From Ulota crispa (taxonomy: Eukaryota; Streptophyta; Bryopsida; Orthotrichales; Orthotrichaceae), in assembly GCA_963920765.1 (NCBI GenBank), contig OY987244.1, forward strand, positions 17,216,358-17,280,357: DNA of 64,000 bases, in the 5' to 3' direction. The position numbers and the translations under genes are program-made. The notes below the pieces were generated by a model. It made no database searches, was not told the origin of the DNA, and saw nothing but the letters and a program-made list of their open reading frames with translations. Shown here one piece after another: positions 22,245 through 34,250 of the stretch; positions within the stretch are counted from its first letter, which is position 1, and each line of letters starts with the position of its first letter.

Positions 22245-25200
22245 ATGGAGACAACCAACGCCCGCGCGCAAGCTCGTCTCGCTTGGATCGCCTCGCACAT
22301 GCGAGCGCCTGAGGTACAATCAACTTCACAGGACAAATTTTGAGGTTTTTTGGTGTCAATTTGAGCGAGTTCTCAAATGTTTCGAAGTTTTGCCAGATAA
22401 TTTATCTAAGTTTTTATTAGTCCTCGATTTCTCACGAGTTTCTTTTCTATTATTTTCTTCGTGAGGTCTTTTAGGTGTAATTAGAGTGGGAGAGGTTTTA
22501 TTGTGATTGCGGAAGGGAAGGGTTGGGAAATAGATTCTGAAACGCTTCGGTTTAGTGACTAGTGTGTTTTGGTTTCGTGATTGAAGAGTTTGAAAGTTTG
22601 AATTGTGTTGTGAACGAACGAGATGAGGATGTTGCGGCTTGAATTTTCTCTGTCGAGGTGCATTTGTAAGGGTGTGAATTTATCGTATTCTGAGGATGAT
22701 TGCAGGAGAACGTCATGGCCGGGTTAGAGAGAGCGCCGACTCGTGCACGAGGTGCAGGTCCCGGGTTTAAAGTGGCGGTGTTGGGAGCCGCGGGCGGGAT
22801 TGGGCAACCTTTGTCGTTGCTCATGAAAATGTACCCGTTGGTATCCACTCTTCATTTGTACGATGTTTTCAACACCCCTGGCGTTGTTGCTGACTTGAGT
22901 CACACCAACACCTCTGCTGTGGTACGATTTCCTCTCGCATTGCATCTTCGTTTATCTTTTCCAACAAGTTTAACCCTTAAAGGACGGATGGATCACAGTG
23001 GTTTGCACTGCCTGTAGCATTTTACAGTGTTTTGCACATGGGCACCAGTAGTATTGTTTCAAAAAGTTGGAAAAGTCAACAGTGCATGGTGCCCTCATGA
23101 AAATTGCAAAGAGGGCAGCTCGGGAGCTAATACCATGTATCACAATTTGGGTTACAAAATAAAATGAATGTATCTCAAAAGGAAATTTTTTGCCTTCCAT
23201 GATGCACTACGCTTTTATGATCACTTCTGAAAAAAATCAGATCAAAATTGGTCTTTTCTTGGGATATAGAGTTCTTTTTTGGAGGCAACAGAAGTTTTTT
23301 GTCCGTGCTAACGTTTAGGGGTTAACCCTTGAGCGCCCAGAGTTGAAATGAAAAAAGCTTGACTTGTGTGCAATCAAAGTGCTCTTGTGGATTGAAAAAT
23401 ATAATCCTCAAGATCGGATCATATGAATTGTTAGTGGAAAGCGTCTCCACCATAGTAGACTAGATTGGAAGTGGTTTCACCAAACATGCAATGAGATTAT
23501 ATTGGTCAAAATTGAGTTGACCCAACTTTTTGAGAGACATTTATGATGTCACTTGGGCGCTCAAGGGTTAAGTTCTCCAAGTTAGTGTAATTACTGAGCC
23601 AGACTAATGTCAATAAGATTTTACTTTTATAAATAAGATGTATCTTTTTAAAATAATTAAATAAAATAGCTTATTTTGTAATCTAGTATGGTTTTATGCA
23701 TTTTTTTGTTAGGAAATTTGTTGCAAGGAACAAACTATACCAATGATGTCAATTAAAATTGGGAATTGATATGTGCACACCAAGGTTGATATATGCACAC
23801 ACCCCCGGGGGCTAAATTATAGATTTCTACCATAAAAAAACTGAATTTGAGAATCTTGAATTCAGATTTGGACTTAAAAACCATGGTTTAGTCCAAAAAC
23901 ATATAATAGGTTGCAATTGAATAACACCCAATGAAAAAGCTTAGCTAGAGGGAAAAGTATTACTTTTACTTTTGTTTGTGAAAAAGATAAGCTTTTTCAT
24001 TGAGTGTTGTTCAATTGCAACCTTTTACATGGTTTTGGACTAAACAATGCTCTGTAAGTCCAAATCTGAATTCAAAATTCTCAAATTCAACTTTTTGATG
24101 GTAAAAATCTATAATTTACCCCCAGGGGGGAGTGCGTTTATCAACCCCCGGTATGCACATATCCATTCTCTTACAATTTAGCCTACATTAAACTCGCTTT
24201 ATAGTGTGCATACGGAGTTAGTTATGTTGTCCAAATTTGTGCTAATTTAAAAAAAAGAAATCATCGTTTAGGTTTGGTGAGTTTGGTATTGTGGACAGTG
24301 GTCACCTTTGATCTAACATGAGGTAACCTGCGTCTTCCAGGTACGAGGATTTCTTGGCAATGATCAATTAGGCCCTGCTTTGGACGGAGTGGATCTGGTC
24401 ATCATTCCTGCAGGAGTTCCACGAAAGCCAGGCATGACGAGAGATGATTTGTTCAACATCAACGCAGGCATTGTGCGTACTTTGATTGAAGGTGTAGCGA
24501 AGCACTGCCCTCGGGCTATCATCAATATCATCAGCAACCCTGTGAACTCCACCGTTCCCATTGCTGCAGAGGTGCTCAAGGCGGCTGGTGTGTATGACCC
24601 CAAGCGTCTCTTCGGTGTCACTACTCTTGATGTCGTCCGGGCTAACACTTTCGTGGTAAGGATCTACTTTCAGACTCCATCACAGAAAGTGGTTGTATGT
24701 CTTAGTTGGAAGTGTACTTGAAGCCAACCTTATACACACACTACTCAAAATCCTAAGAATGTTCTCAATGTTGCATGCTAAATAGCTTCTGAGTAAAGTA
24801 GCAGGACATGTTGTTTGGAACGGTGTAAGGCTGTAGAAAGTTTACCTGAGGCCGACTATAACGGTCCTAAACTTTTGCAGGCGGAAGTGATAGGTGTAGA
24901 TCCTAAACTGGTGGATGTGCCAGTCTTTGGAGGGCATGCTGGTATCACCATTCTTCCCATCTTGTCTCAGGTGAGATACCGACAAGTTCCTTTTCTCCTT
25001 CATCTTGGTGGCCCATGTTCTGAGATCTTGTGTTTTCATTTCGTCGTCTTTTCAGCATGTTCAAGAACGTCTCTAAGGTCATATGTCTCACGCACGTTAC
25101 ATTTGTTGGCATACAGGTGACACCTAAATTTACCTTCACAGACAAGGAGGTGGCTTATTTGACAAACCGTATTCAGAATGGAGGAACCGAAGTGGTGGAG

Positions 25201-26714
25201 GTAAAATGTTGAAACATAACTCTTAGACGTTGATCACTTGGTTAATTATTATTTTTCTTGTTTTTGTGCTGAATAAAGTTGCGTATGTTTATATCTGATG
25301 TCAATGAAGCGTAAATGGGGTTCAGCAAGTTGAGTTTTGGATTGTTCATGATATCTAGGCTAAAGCAGGAGCGGGCTCTGCAACCTTGTCAATGGTAAGC
25401 TTTTGAGGCAATTTTCATCAACAGGCCCCTGTAAATATTGCTTGATATCTTTAGATATGTTGACCATCTCTTTATAGAGCAATTAGTACTTTGCCAATTC
25501 TAGGTTTGTGAACTTTAAATGGAAGGATTTCCTATTCATTTCTTTCGCAGAATTCTTTTGTCCAGATTATCCGTATATTGATAAACAAAAATTGTCTTGT
25601 GTGATGTTTTCAGGCCTATGCAGCCGCTAAATTTGCGGAATCTTGTTTACGTGCCTTGCAAGGAGAGTCTGGCATCCTTGAGTGCGCTTATGTTGCCTCT
25701 GAGGTAAGGACACCGACTCTGAGTAACCGCACTTTTTGGTAATGGAACACTCAATAAATCGTTTCTTTAAAACAAAATTATAAAAGGCTATAAAATTCTT
25801 GCATAGCCTTTCTATGTTGAGGAAGTCAGCTCTGTGAATGGAAGACTGCTAAGTGGATTGGTGTACAAGATGGAACCGTAAGCATCAAACGTCATCTCTG
25901 GCAGGCGTGTTAAGTCTCTGCAACATGTAGCTTGTGAAGGGCACGTGAATGCTTTGTAAGCTACTTTGCTGTTCGTCTTTGTGCTCTACCGACGTCAACG
26001 TCTGTTATGCAGGTGACTGAGTTGCCCTTCTTCGCAACTAAGGTGAGGATCGGACGCCAAGGTATCGAGGAGATCTTCCCAATGGGACCTCTGGACCACC
26101 ATGAAAGGTGAAATATCCCCCATTACCATCTTCTGAGAATATCTCTCCTGTTATATCCTATGAGATCAATAGATGTATTTTGGCATGTCAATAATACAAG
26201 GTACAAATACAAGGTGGAGCCACTACATTGCAGCACCTATTAAAATTTGAAAATGTACACTATCTTAACAAGGATTTATGTAGATCTACTAACAAAAATT
26301 TAGACCCCTAGAATAGCAGCATCCAAATATGGCATCCTTTGGTGCATTGGAATCCACGTGCGATTGGCAAACATGGATCATTAAAAAATTGATCGGACTA
26401 GCAAGAGGAATTTACTCATCCCTTACAGTGTCATCTTTAGGGTGTTAATGAGAGCTGAAAGTAGTATTTCATTTTGACATTATTCTGGCTAAGACATTGA
26501 GGGTTGGCCAAGAAACATGTCCTAGTAGGAAAATAGATAAAGTGTTTGAAATCAAGTGTTCATATTTAGAAATTTCAATCACTTGCACACATTGATTCGG
26601 GTATTTTCTTTCAGGGAGGGATTGGAGCAGCTGAAGTCAGAGCTACAGGGAAGCATTGAGAAAGGCGTTCAATTTGTACATAACCCACCACCCCCCAAAG
26701 CCCCTAAAAAGTAA
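22245..26714 (+). CDS. Peroxisomal (glyoxysomal) NAD-malate dehydrogenase
   Basis: Nine coding exons: 22245-22313, 22706-22921, 24341-24655, 24881-24970, 25117-25200, 25359-25394, 25614-25703, 26013-26107 and 26615-26714. They join in frame to 364 aa, with GT..AG introns. It interconverts malate and oxaloacetate with NAD in peroxisomes, supporting fatty acid beta-oxidation, the glyoxylate cycle and photorespiration. The dinucleotide-binding GxxGxxG is at G50/G53/G56 and the NAD-ribose Asp at D76. Substrate arginines are in PRKPGMTR (R123, R129), and SNPVNST is at 160-166. The catalytic pair is D192 (in LDVVR) with H219 (GGHAG). The N-terminal presequence has a PTS2-like nonapeptide RLAWIASHM (11-19), with Met where Leu is usual. 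The Cys normally just before the mature part is replaced (PTRARG). The C-terminus PKAPKK is not a PTS1. Intron 2 is 1.4 kb and holds three transposons. Identity is very firm; compartment is inferred from the presequence and family. Confidence 0.95.
22974..23321. mobile_element. piggyBac-like MITE in malate dehydrogenase intron 2
   Basis: 348 bp from CCCTTAAAGGACGG to ACGTTTAGGGG, with TTAA at both sides (22970-22973 and 23322-23325). Same family as 56820-57164 and the split copy at 14594-16253. Its right TTAA is also the left TTAA of the next element. Confidence 0.75.
23326..23567. mobile_element. piggyBac-like MITE in malate dehydrogenase intron 2, second family
   Basis: 242 bp, CCCTTGAGCGCCCAG to TTGGGCGCTCAAGGG between two TTAA tetranucleotides. 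Similar termini occur in the small element at 27142-27293. Confidence 0.75.
23761..24170. mobile_element. hAT-like MITE in malate dehydrogenase intron 2
   Basis: 410 bp starting GGGAATTGATATGTGCACAC, flanked by TTAAAATT and TTACAATT (8 bp, one mismatch). Interior matches the copies at 1619, 6641 and 7066. It ends about 170 bp before exon 3. Confidence 0.85.
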
Positions 26715-27099
26715 AATAGATTTGTATATCCTCAAGGACGTGTGCACCATAGCTCTAGTAGCAGTTCATAACTAAAGTGGCTCTCAAGTTTCAGGTAAGA
26801 TGAAATGGGAGGCGTCACTTAGTGCTGAATGCCTAAATTTGTAACGAAAATGTTTCAGATGTGTATTTTTACTTTGCGTGTGGTTGTGAACATACTTAAT
26901 AGATTGCTGGAATTTTCCAACCGTGATCCAAGATGTTGCAAGGAGGAGTATGAAGGATGAGCGAGGAAACTTGACCTCAAGTAACCTTGCCTGAAAGCGT
27001 TTGAAACTGTGCGTGATTATTATGATAAATAATATCTTAATTTTGCTGAAGTTTCTCTGGCAAGTGAACGAAAATTCCGTTTTCTTTTACAGTAAGGTA

Positions 27100-27550
27100 A
27101 GTGAGTTAAGTTACGAATACCATAAACCGTTACCCCTTTAACCCTTGAGCGCAGGGGCCTATCGCTGCGATTACACGGGCGGGGACGATTTCGTCCCATC
27201 AGCATTTAAGGGTTAGCGTCGACAGGGATGAAAATTGTCTCTGGGTATACATGGGCCCTATGCACCCACGTGACCCACCTTGGCGCTTAAGGGTTAATGG
27301 TAGAGTACACTATTTTGACACCAACGATAGCTAGCTTTGAAAAGATTTTGAAAAGAGGTAAATATTTCAAGTGAACCTATGAAACAAGAACAAATCCACA
27401 TTTATATTGCATAAAAAAGTTCTTGAGGATTTTTTTATTGCAATCTTTTTTATCCTAGTTTTTGCACATATTGAGCTCAATTTCTCAAGAAATTCTCCAT
27501 ATTTTCCAAACCCAAATGCTTATTTAACGGTTTATGGTATTCCTCCCTTA
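27100..27550. mobile_element. Inverted-repeat element enclosing a TTAA MITE
   Basis: aataccataaaccgtta at 27116 is mirrored by taacggtttatggtatt at 27525. The smaller element 27142-27293 sits inside. Outer boundaries are uncertain. Confidence 0.5.
27142..27293. mobile_element. Small piggyBac-like MITE
   Basis: 152 bp, CCCTTGAGCGCAGG to TTGGCGCTTAAGGG, flanked by TTAA on both sides. It is GC-richer than its surroundings. Related at the ends to 23326-23567. Confidence 0.65.
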
Positions 27551-27575
27551 GTGTACTCTAACTGTGACCCTCTTA

Positions 27576-27938
27576 AATAAAGCGTCTCATACATAGCTCA
27601 AGAATGGATATGAAGTGGTTTTTGAATGGACCCCTTCAAGTCATAGAAGAAAAGGTGTATTCTAAGAGCCAATTGTACTTCTTGTTTCTCCTCATCTCTT
27701 TACAAGTTTTGAAGGGACAATTTATGAGAAACCTAGAGCCACAAATAGATATCTACTACAAAAAACTTTGAAAATTCATCAACAACTCCATAATGCTTCA
27801 AAAAGTATGAAAAAATTGTGTTACATTTGACATCCATTTCTCTTGGTCTAAAAATTAAACAAAAAAATTCATGTCTTGAAAAGCCCATGCAAAAGCAAAC
27901 CAGCCCTTACAATGATGGTTTTAGAGCATACTACCTTA
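27576..27938. mobile_element. MITE ending GCATACTACCTTA
   Basis: Full-length similarity to 46838-47196 (inverted) and 56392-56780 (same direction). Shared words include agctcaagaatggatatgaa, tttgaatggacc, acaaataga-tatctactac and catactacctta. All three are 360-390 bp. Confidence 0.65.
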
Positions 27939-28045
27939 CAACCACTTTTTGATAGTGTCATTAAATTACAACTTTTCTTGTACTAACTAATAGAATAGAT
28001 TTTTTTTTAAAGTCTTTTGACCAAATCCAATTTTCAGGCTTTTAA

Positions 28046-28964
28046 CCCCTAAAGGACCATTTGTCCATTCTACAAATAAATGGGATTTCGAGCAAGTACC
28101 TACGGCCTCAATTTTTGTCTTGGTTTTTTGAAACTTTTTTTGAAGATAGAAAAACACATTAGCTTTTGAGGAATCTAATTTTTATTCCAATTGATGCTGA
28201 GGAGCAAAATTGATGCCCAAATAAGCACAAATTTGGGGACTTCAGGTAGCAAAAATAATTCTTATAAAAACTTGAAAAAAGAATTTATTTTATTTTTCTC
28301 ATAGACTATATGTTTGTCTTCATCTGAAGCTTTGATTCATTCCATTTGGACTAGTTATGAAAAGTTATGGACAATCTTGTTTTTTGGGCAATTCAAGCAT
28401 CTTCTTGAAAAAATAACTTATAAACTTCATTTTTGAATGCAATTTTAGTATTTTTTCAAAACAAATTGTTGGAGAGTGTGAAGTTTGCTTTCTAGAACAA
28501 TCTCACCATTGGGATTATTGCATTTCAATTCCATTGCAAGGTTATTAGCAATTTAAGTTTTTGTTCAATCTCATACCTTCTACCTAATGTTTTTTTAAAG
28601 AATGAAAATTAATTATTTTTTGTTGTTTTTTTTTCCCAAGATTACCAACTCAACTTCCCACCATGCAAAAATAGAATTCCAAACTCCGTGGTGCAAAAAA
28701 TTTCAGTTAAAAAAGTTCAAAGTCAAATAATCTAATTAGGCAAGGTGCAAAAAAAGCTATTTTTTACACTTTAAAGGCAAATATCTTCCAATCTATGTGG
28801 TCAAAGTTCTTGGGTTTTGTATGACACACTCCTATACTAGTCTAGTACAAGATCCTATGGTCAAATATGCAAATAGATTAATTTTCAAGCTCATTTACTC
28901 TTTGCCATAGAAGTGGCAATTTTGAGTGTCTTTTGACAAAATAAAGGCCATGGTCCTTCAGGGG
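28046..28964. mobile_element. piggyBac-like element, 919 bp
   Basis: CCCCTAAAGGACCATTTGTC to CCATGGTCCTTCAGGGG between TTAA at 28042-28045 and 28965-28968. Same family and length as 58607-59519 and 18346-19265. No transposase frame. Confidence 0.75.
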
Positions 28965-29099
28965 TTAATGTGCATACATGTTAGGCAAGAATTTGTAGGG
29001 GTCAGTTTTGTAACAGGATAACAATTGGATTAGATCCATAGTGTCAAACTAGAGTGACACTTCAATGTAGCAACATAATTTAAGCAAACTACATTATCA

Positions 29100-29555
29100 T
29101 CTTCCATTTACTAATTCAAATTAACACCGATTCGAATCGCAACTTCTGCAGGTGGTCACAACTCCTTTCAAGTCCATCCTAAACCTACGGCAAGACTCAG
29201 CTATATCAAGAAAATCATACAAACAAATAAGTTGTACAATTAAACAGGGGTTACCCCAAAGTGTATTACAAATTTTGGACAACGTCAAGTATTTGGCAGC
29301 CTCACAATAGACATAATTCACATATAAACAAAGAACTACAGCGTATACATTAACTTCCCCCTTTTTGATAGACAGGGAACCTGTGAGACAGTCACACAAA
29401 ACATTTACAAAAGTTGCAGGATGTACACTCCACATGTCTACATTATGGAGCAATACGAGTCTTGGTTCATGCTGAAGTAGGTGTTCCACTTCGTTGCTGT
29501 TGTAAAGCAGTTTTATTGCATCGTATGAAGAAACCGATGAGGTTCGAGAGCCTAC
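29100..29555 (-). other. Likely old 3' end of the acyl-CoA-binding protein gene
   Basis: GC-richer than the flanking repeats and downstream of the ankyrin remnant, so it probably represents a former or present 3' untranslated region. Open frames here (for example 29121-29600) have no family resemblance. Confidence 0.35.
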
Positions 29556-29688
29556 CAGGGCAAAGGTTGAGAGGCGTGGTTCCATCAATGTCAAGAGCAT
29601 ACACGTCAGCCAAGCAAGGTATTTGGCAAATGTCTCATGCTCGTGGATTGTGGCGTTATAAAAAGCTCTTTGCTCTTTTTCTAAACCC
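29556..29688 (-). pseudogene. Broken ankyrin-repeat exon of the acyl-CoA-binding protein gene
   Basis: Minus-strand exon bounded by ctgcag and ctggtagg. One frame gives an ankyrin-like YNATIHEHETFAKYLA. The following ADVYALDIDGTTPLNLCP is in a different frame. Together they match the last ankyrin repeat of ACBP1/2-type proteins (HYAV..AEFLV..DEDGNSPLDLC, from memory), so a single-base change in length separates the two halves. The preceding ankyrin exons were not found between here and 30348. Confidence 0.6.
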
Positions 29689-30347
29689 CTGCAGTATTCA
29701 TGGAAACGAAAAAATGAATGCGGAACATGGTGCTGAGAGTAGAAGAACTATGAAGGTCAAAAACCCTATGAACCATTACTATTTGTGTGTGAGGGATAAC
29801 GCATGTCATAGCATTGATTGAATAGAAAATGGAAATATGCCTAAATCTTGCAATCACGAATAAATTTCTCAAGGAGTTAAAATGCTAGGGTGACATGACG
29901 AGTACAATGTAGCGATGGAATCACGGAGTAATTACGTTCATCTAATTAACTATGTTGATCTAATTCAAATATTCTTAGTCCTAAAATGTCACACCAAGCC
30001 CCTTGAGATAACAGTATTTCGAAGACCTGTATTTTGAAAACGTATGACATACAAGCGCTAACCCCCTGAAGGACCAAAAGGCCCAAGTCCAACCTCAAGT
30101 TATTTCAACAGTTTTGAGTAGGTTATAAAAAATCTATTTCGTGTAAGATTATTATCTAATCTTGGTTGAATACATGTAATGATCTTTAGTGATTCTAGTT
30201 ATATAAGTTTTGTTCTAGTTATATGAGATTTGGCCCCGTATGATCTAAATGTATCACAACAGGATTGATTGAATTGGTCATTTTAAAGCCACGACAGGAA
30301 CCTCAGCTGTAAGTAGGGAACTATGAACATGACGCACCTTTCAAATT

Positions 30348-33300
30348 TCATAGATAAACTAAATTCGAGATTTGTCCAGAGTTCTCCAAACCACCCTCCC
30401 TAGCATTTGCATGTATCGGTTCCATAGTGCTGCACAAGCACAAGCACGTCCATATTTGGTAAATCACATGCAGGAAACGCTTAGGCATCCCGACAGATGT
30501 CAGTATTGCGAGTAAACCCCCAACGGAACCACTGTCTCCAAATCTCTGGTAACTAAATCGGAATAGAAAAACTTATCATCAAGTCATGTCAAAGAACTGT
30601 TTTGACACTAGTTACAGATGGAGCTATTTGATTTAGAATCAGACATGAAAAATCCAGCCCATAAACAGAGTTCTGAAACGAAACGTACTCTCCTTGTACC
30701 CATGTTCCATTCGTGCTCAGCTTGCTAGATACAGGTAATGTATCCATGGGAGTACTTGCATCTTTTTGCTCCACTGCTTCTTTTGCAGGTCTCTTATTCT
30801 GCGGAATAATTATGCACTCAGTAGAGCACCCGTACCCGCACTAGTCAAGTATGACGCGCTGAAGTTTATGTCTGTTTTAAAAGAGCCCTCAAAATTCTTG
30901 TCCCCACCCTCGCTCACCAAATGTGCCCCAATTAACAAATGGAATGTACAATAAAGCTCAATAAACTTAGGCACGCTAGGACTGAGTGCCATATGCATAT
31001 TTGAGGGGCCTCATGCACTTATCATCCAAGTTTGGCAAGTGTCACACCTTCGGTGAGTGCCTGTGCGGATGCTCATAATAGCCTTCGAAACTAGCGCCAC
31101 TAACTAAAACTGGGCAGATCATGTTTATAATTAAACCTATCAACTAGGATTGTACACAAATACAAACCGAATAACAAAAAATTAAGGATAAGGGACATGG
31201 CAGTAAACAATGCATAAGAAAGGGAGCAAAAACAGCAAAACTTATGAATTCGAGTGAGATCATTGGTACTCATTTACCTTTTGATAATCTTCATACCAAT
31301 TAGGATTGATCTCAGCCAGAGTAGCAACATACTTTTGCATAGCCTCTTCTTGGGGCATACTTCCGAGTTTCTGCCACACATTCCTTGCAAAACAGACGCC
31401 CCACCAAAACAGACCCTCCTTTTCAAATTCTCAGAGACACAGCGAGTATGTCACAGTATACTAATCCAGTACCGCACATTGATTCATGATGTTTCTCTGT
31501 ACAGCAAGCACTCAAAATTGAGATGTTATCCAAAACTCATACATTATTCAGTATCTACATAAGAACTCGCGCCATCAATTAAACCAAAAAAAAGTGACTG
31601 CGTTACCCAATAGATCTTATCAAACAGCGCAATTCTAATGTCAAACATTCAGGTCACTGCAGAAGTTGCACCATTTTGCTCGAGCAGTCGGTTGAAATGC
31701 CGATGGCTGAGAGGAGGAGCAAGGGCCCTCAGTGGCTATTTTGTAGTAAGCATGTAATTGCAGCGTTGCCTCGCTGGAAGGTTTAACGCCAGGCAAAGTG
31801 ACCATAGTGTCAGCGTAGGTGGAAGCAGCTCCGAAGAGCGTCTCTAATTCGGTGCTTTCGACACCCTCCCAATCACTCGTTTCGTTCTCATCCTCATACT
31901 CTTCCTCGCCAACAATATCAGCATCTTCTTCATCCTGGAAACAATTTTTCACTCTACTCAAGTTCTTCACATACAACAACTTGAGCAAGCTTTGCCATTA
32001 GCAGTAACAGTACATTCTCCAGGACTCATGAACCATGCAGACCATTGCCGATTTAGCAAATGAATCCATACATGAGAATGCTGGAATGACTTTTAACCCT
32101 AACAATGTTTCAGCTCCAGGGAGAGTCTAATGTAATTCAAGTCGTCCCCAGATTGTTCTACCATATCTGAACCTAACAAGCAAAGTACCGACTCAAACTT
32201 CCTCACATTTCCTCAGGGTAGCCTATCTCAACTCTCAATGCAAAGCCTCCTCTCCTGCAGTCCAGAGCCAACATACTATTGCCAGCAGGAATAGGTAACG
32301 GGAACATTGTTTTATGATTATTCCTGAACATGTAAGTACAATATCAGAATAAACTTGAACATTACTGCAAGAATGCAATCTGGAGACTGTGTATAATCGG
32401 GTTAAAGATGTCAGAACAGCGCCTATGACATTGATCAGCCCCCATCATTCTCCAATTCATCAGCTCAGGTTTCGGTAAGGGCACAAATAGTTGCTCAGTT
32501 TTAGTGTACCAAACAAACGTTGTTGCAGACTTGAGATCAACAATCGCATGTTCAAACCCAGCAATGAGATTTTGCCACGGGTTTGACCAACACTGTTATA
32601 GTATTCTCAATCCATCGTATGAAAACTGATTGAGTTGCAGAATGATCAGGAACAATACACCAATGTACTCGTGAAAAGCGAAGAAAGCATTCACCATGCG
32701 AAGATGTGACCCGCCTCAGTAATTAAGACAACAGCAAAAAAAAACAGGCCTTTACTGCACACACGAGAGCAAACCTTTGGTACAGGCTGCTTCAACGTAA
32801 CTATTTGAAACCGCAAAGCACTCTCTTGCATCGATCAGACACTACTCATACCTCTGCAGATCTTCGCATCACGTACAAGATGTTCCAGACAAGCACGCTA
32901 AATACGAGATACAGATGCGCCAAGGTCCATCTACGCCCTAGCTCTCTAAACGACCCTGTACTTGCGAGAGCACGGTTTGATGATGTGCCCTCCACTCGCT
33001 CACAACGGACCGTCATCAGTCGTCTGTGACCAATCCAACAGAACCACTGAACGAAATCAAATTCGGACCACAAATCATTCAGATCAATCGAGCGCGAATG
33101 CGGAACTGGAACCCTAGGATTTGGCAAAATCACGCTCTACTAGAGCTCGAAAAGGTTGTGGCACTACGATCATACTGTTTGAAAAAAAAAACACAATCAA
33201 ACATGAAAGTGCCTTGCAGTTCACGGTCCATGAAGCAAACGTTCAGACAAAAGCGGTAAGGTAGAGCGGTATTGGAGATGCCAAAAAAAACGTACCAAGA

Positions 33301-33739
33301 CTTTCAAAGAACTATCGCCTGGTGCAGTGAAATCCTCCGTTCCCTCATCATCTTCCTTTGCTTCCACTTCCTTCTCCTTCATAGTTCCTACTTCCTTTGC
33401 TTCAACTTCAGAAACAGTAGGCTCATTGCTAATGTCACGAACACGAGTGTCCTCTGCATCGGAATCAGAGGAACTAGATGATGATCCGCCATTCGCACGA
33501 TCTTCTAACTCATCACCGCCATCGGCTTCAGTTTCCTCATTATCAGTCCCGATCAGAGGAGCGCTTACTTCGACTTCCGATGGCACAAGCAGCAACACAT
33601 CATCATCCTCTTCCGACACACGCGTCACTCGCAAGTTTCCAGCTCGGAAAGAGGATATCACCGAGAATAGCTTCACCACCATGAAGCCAAAGACAAAACC
33701 TAAGATCAATGACTGCACTCTCTCCTGCCAATCCGCCAT
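30348..33739 (-). CDS. Membrane-anchored acyl-CoA-binding protein (ACBP1/2 class), ankyrin part lost
   Basis: Five exons on the minus strand: 33739-33296, 31934-31672, 31383-31278, 30798-30689 and 30552-30348. They join in frame to 375 aa. The start MADWQ is an internal Met of a longer open frame and was chosen for its match to this class. Residues 8-31 form one membrane segment (SLILGFVFGFMVVKLFSVI). An acidic Ser/Asp/Glu-rich stretch follows. A DWEGVESTELE motif at about 169 precedes the ACB domain (about 182-263), with LQLHAYYKIATEGPC, QPSAF, TARAKW and EEAMQKY. The domain binds long-chain acyl-CoA esters, and relatives sit on the ER or plasma membrane and move acyl-CoA between pools. Residues 309-332 (RFGDSGSVGGLLAIL...) match the segment just before the ankyrin repeats. 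The predicted protein then runs into unrelated residues and stops at 30348. The last exon is therefore uncertain; a spliced continuation may exist. Confidence 0.85.
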
Positions 33740-34250
33740 CGCTGCTGCTGTGACAACAACAAAATCACAACATATACAACAATCCCGCACTCTCTAAGTT
33801 ATCTATCTATCGATCGATCAAACAATCAAAGGCGTCGTGGCAAACTTCGCAAAGCAGCAGATCTATCACGAGAGATGTGGCTTGTTTCAAGCAGAGTTTC
33901 GAGAAGATCGAATTGCTTCGTTTTCGTGACCTAGCTAGGATGACCTAATTTAGCTTGCTAAGCTTCTGAATGCTTCTGAGTGCTTCGGAAAGGTTCTGAA
34001 CGCTTCCGAAATCTCAGCCAATCCTTCCTTGGCGAAGCTGTGAGTCTGTGACCTAGCGCCTACGTTGCAGTGTTGCGCCTTTTCTTCTTCGTGGCAGTCT
34101 GGGAAACTAGAACCCCTTGTTACTCAAGTTTGCTTGTCCGACACGACATCCTCCACGCAATCAGCCACTCCTGTTAATTTCTGGATTTGGCCCGAACTTT
34201 GCGGTGAATGCCACCTGGGCTAGAAGAGGTCCAGTTATTGGCGGTTTAGT
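33740..34250 (-). promoter_or_regulatory. Probable leader and promoter of the acyl-CoA-binding protein gene
   Basis: Moderately GC-rich, transposon-free sequence immediately upstream of the start. Contains a repeated gcttc(t/c)ga word around 33965-34010. No core promoter element can be assigned firmly. Confidence 0.4.

Noticed and set aside
29121..29600. 159-codon minus-strand frame
   Set aside because: It overlaps the ankyrin remnant in the wrong frame and then continues through probable 3' sequence; no family resemblance.
33740..33790. 17-residue extension before MADWQ in the acyl-CoA-binding protein
   Set aside because: Family members start at MADW, and the extra residues look like leader sequence.
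33327..33797. 156-codon Ser/Thr-rich frame opposite exon 1 of the acyl-CoA-binding protein
   Set aside because: It is the complementary shadow of the Asp/Glu/Ser-rich coding exon.
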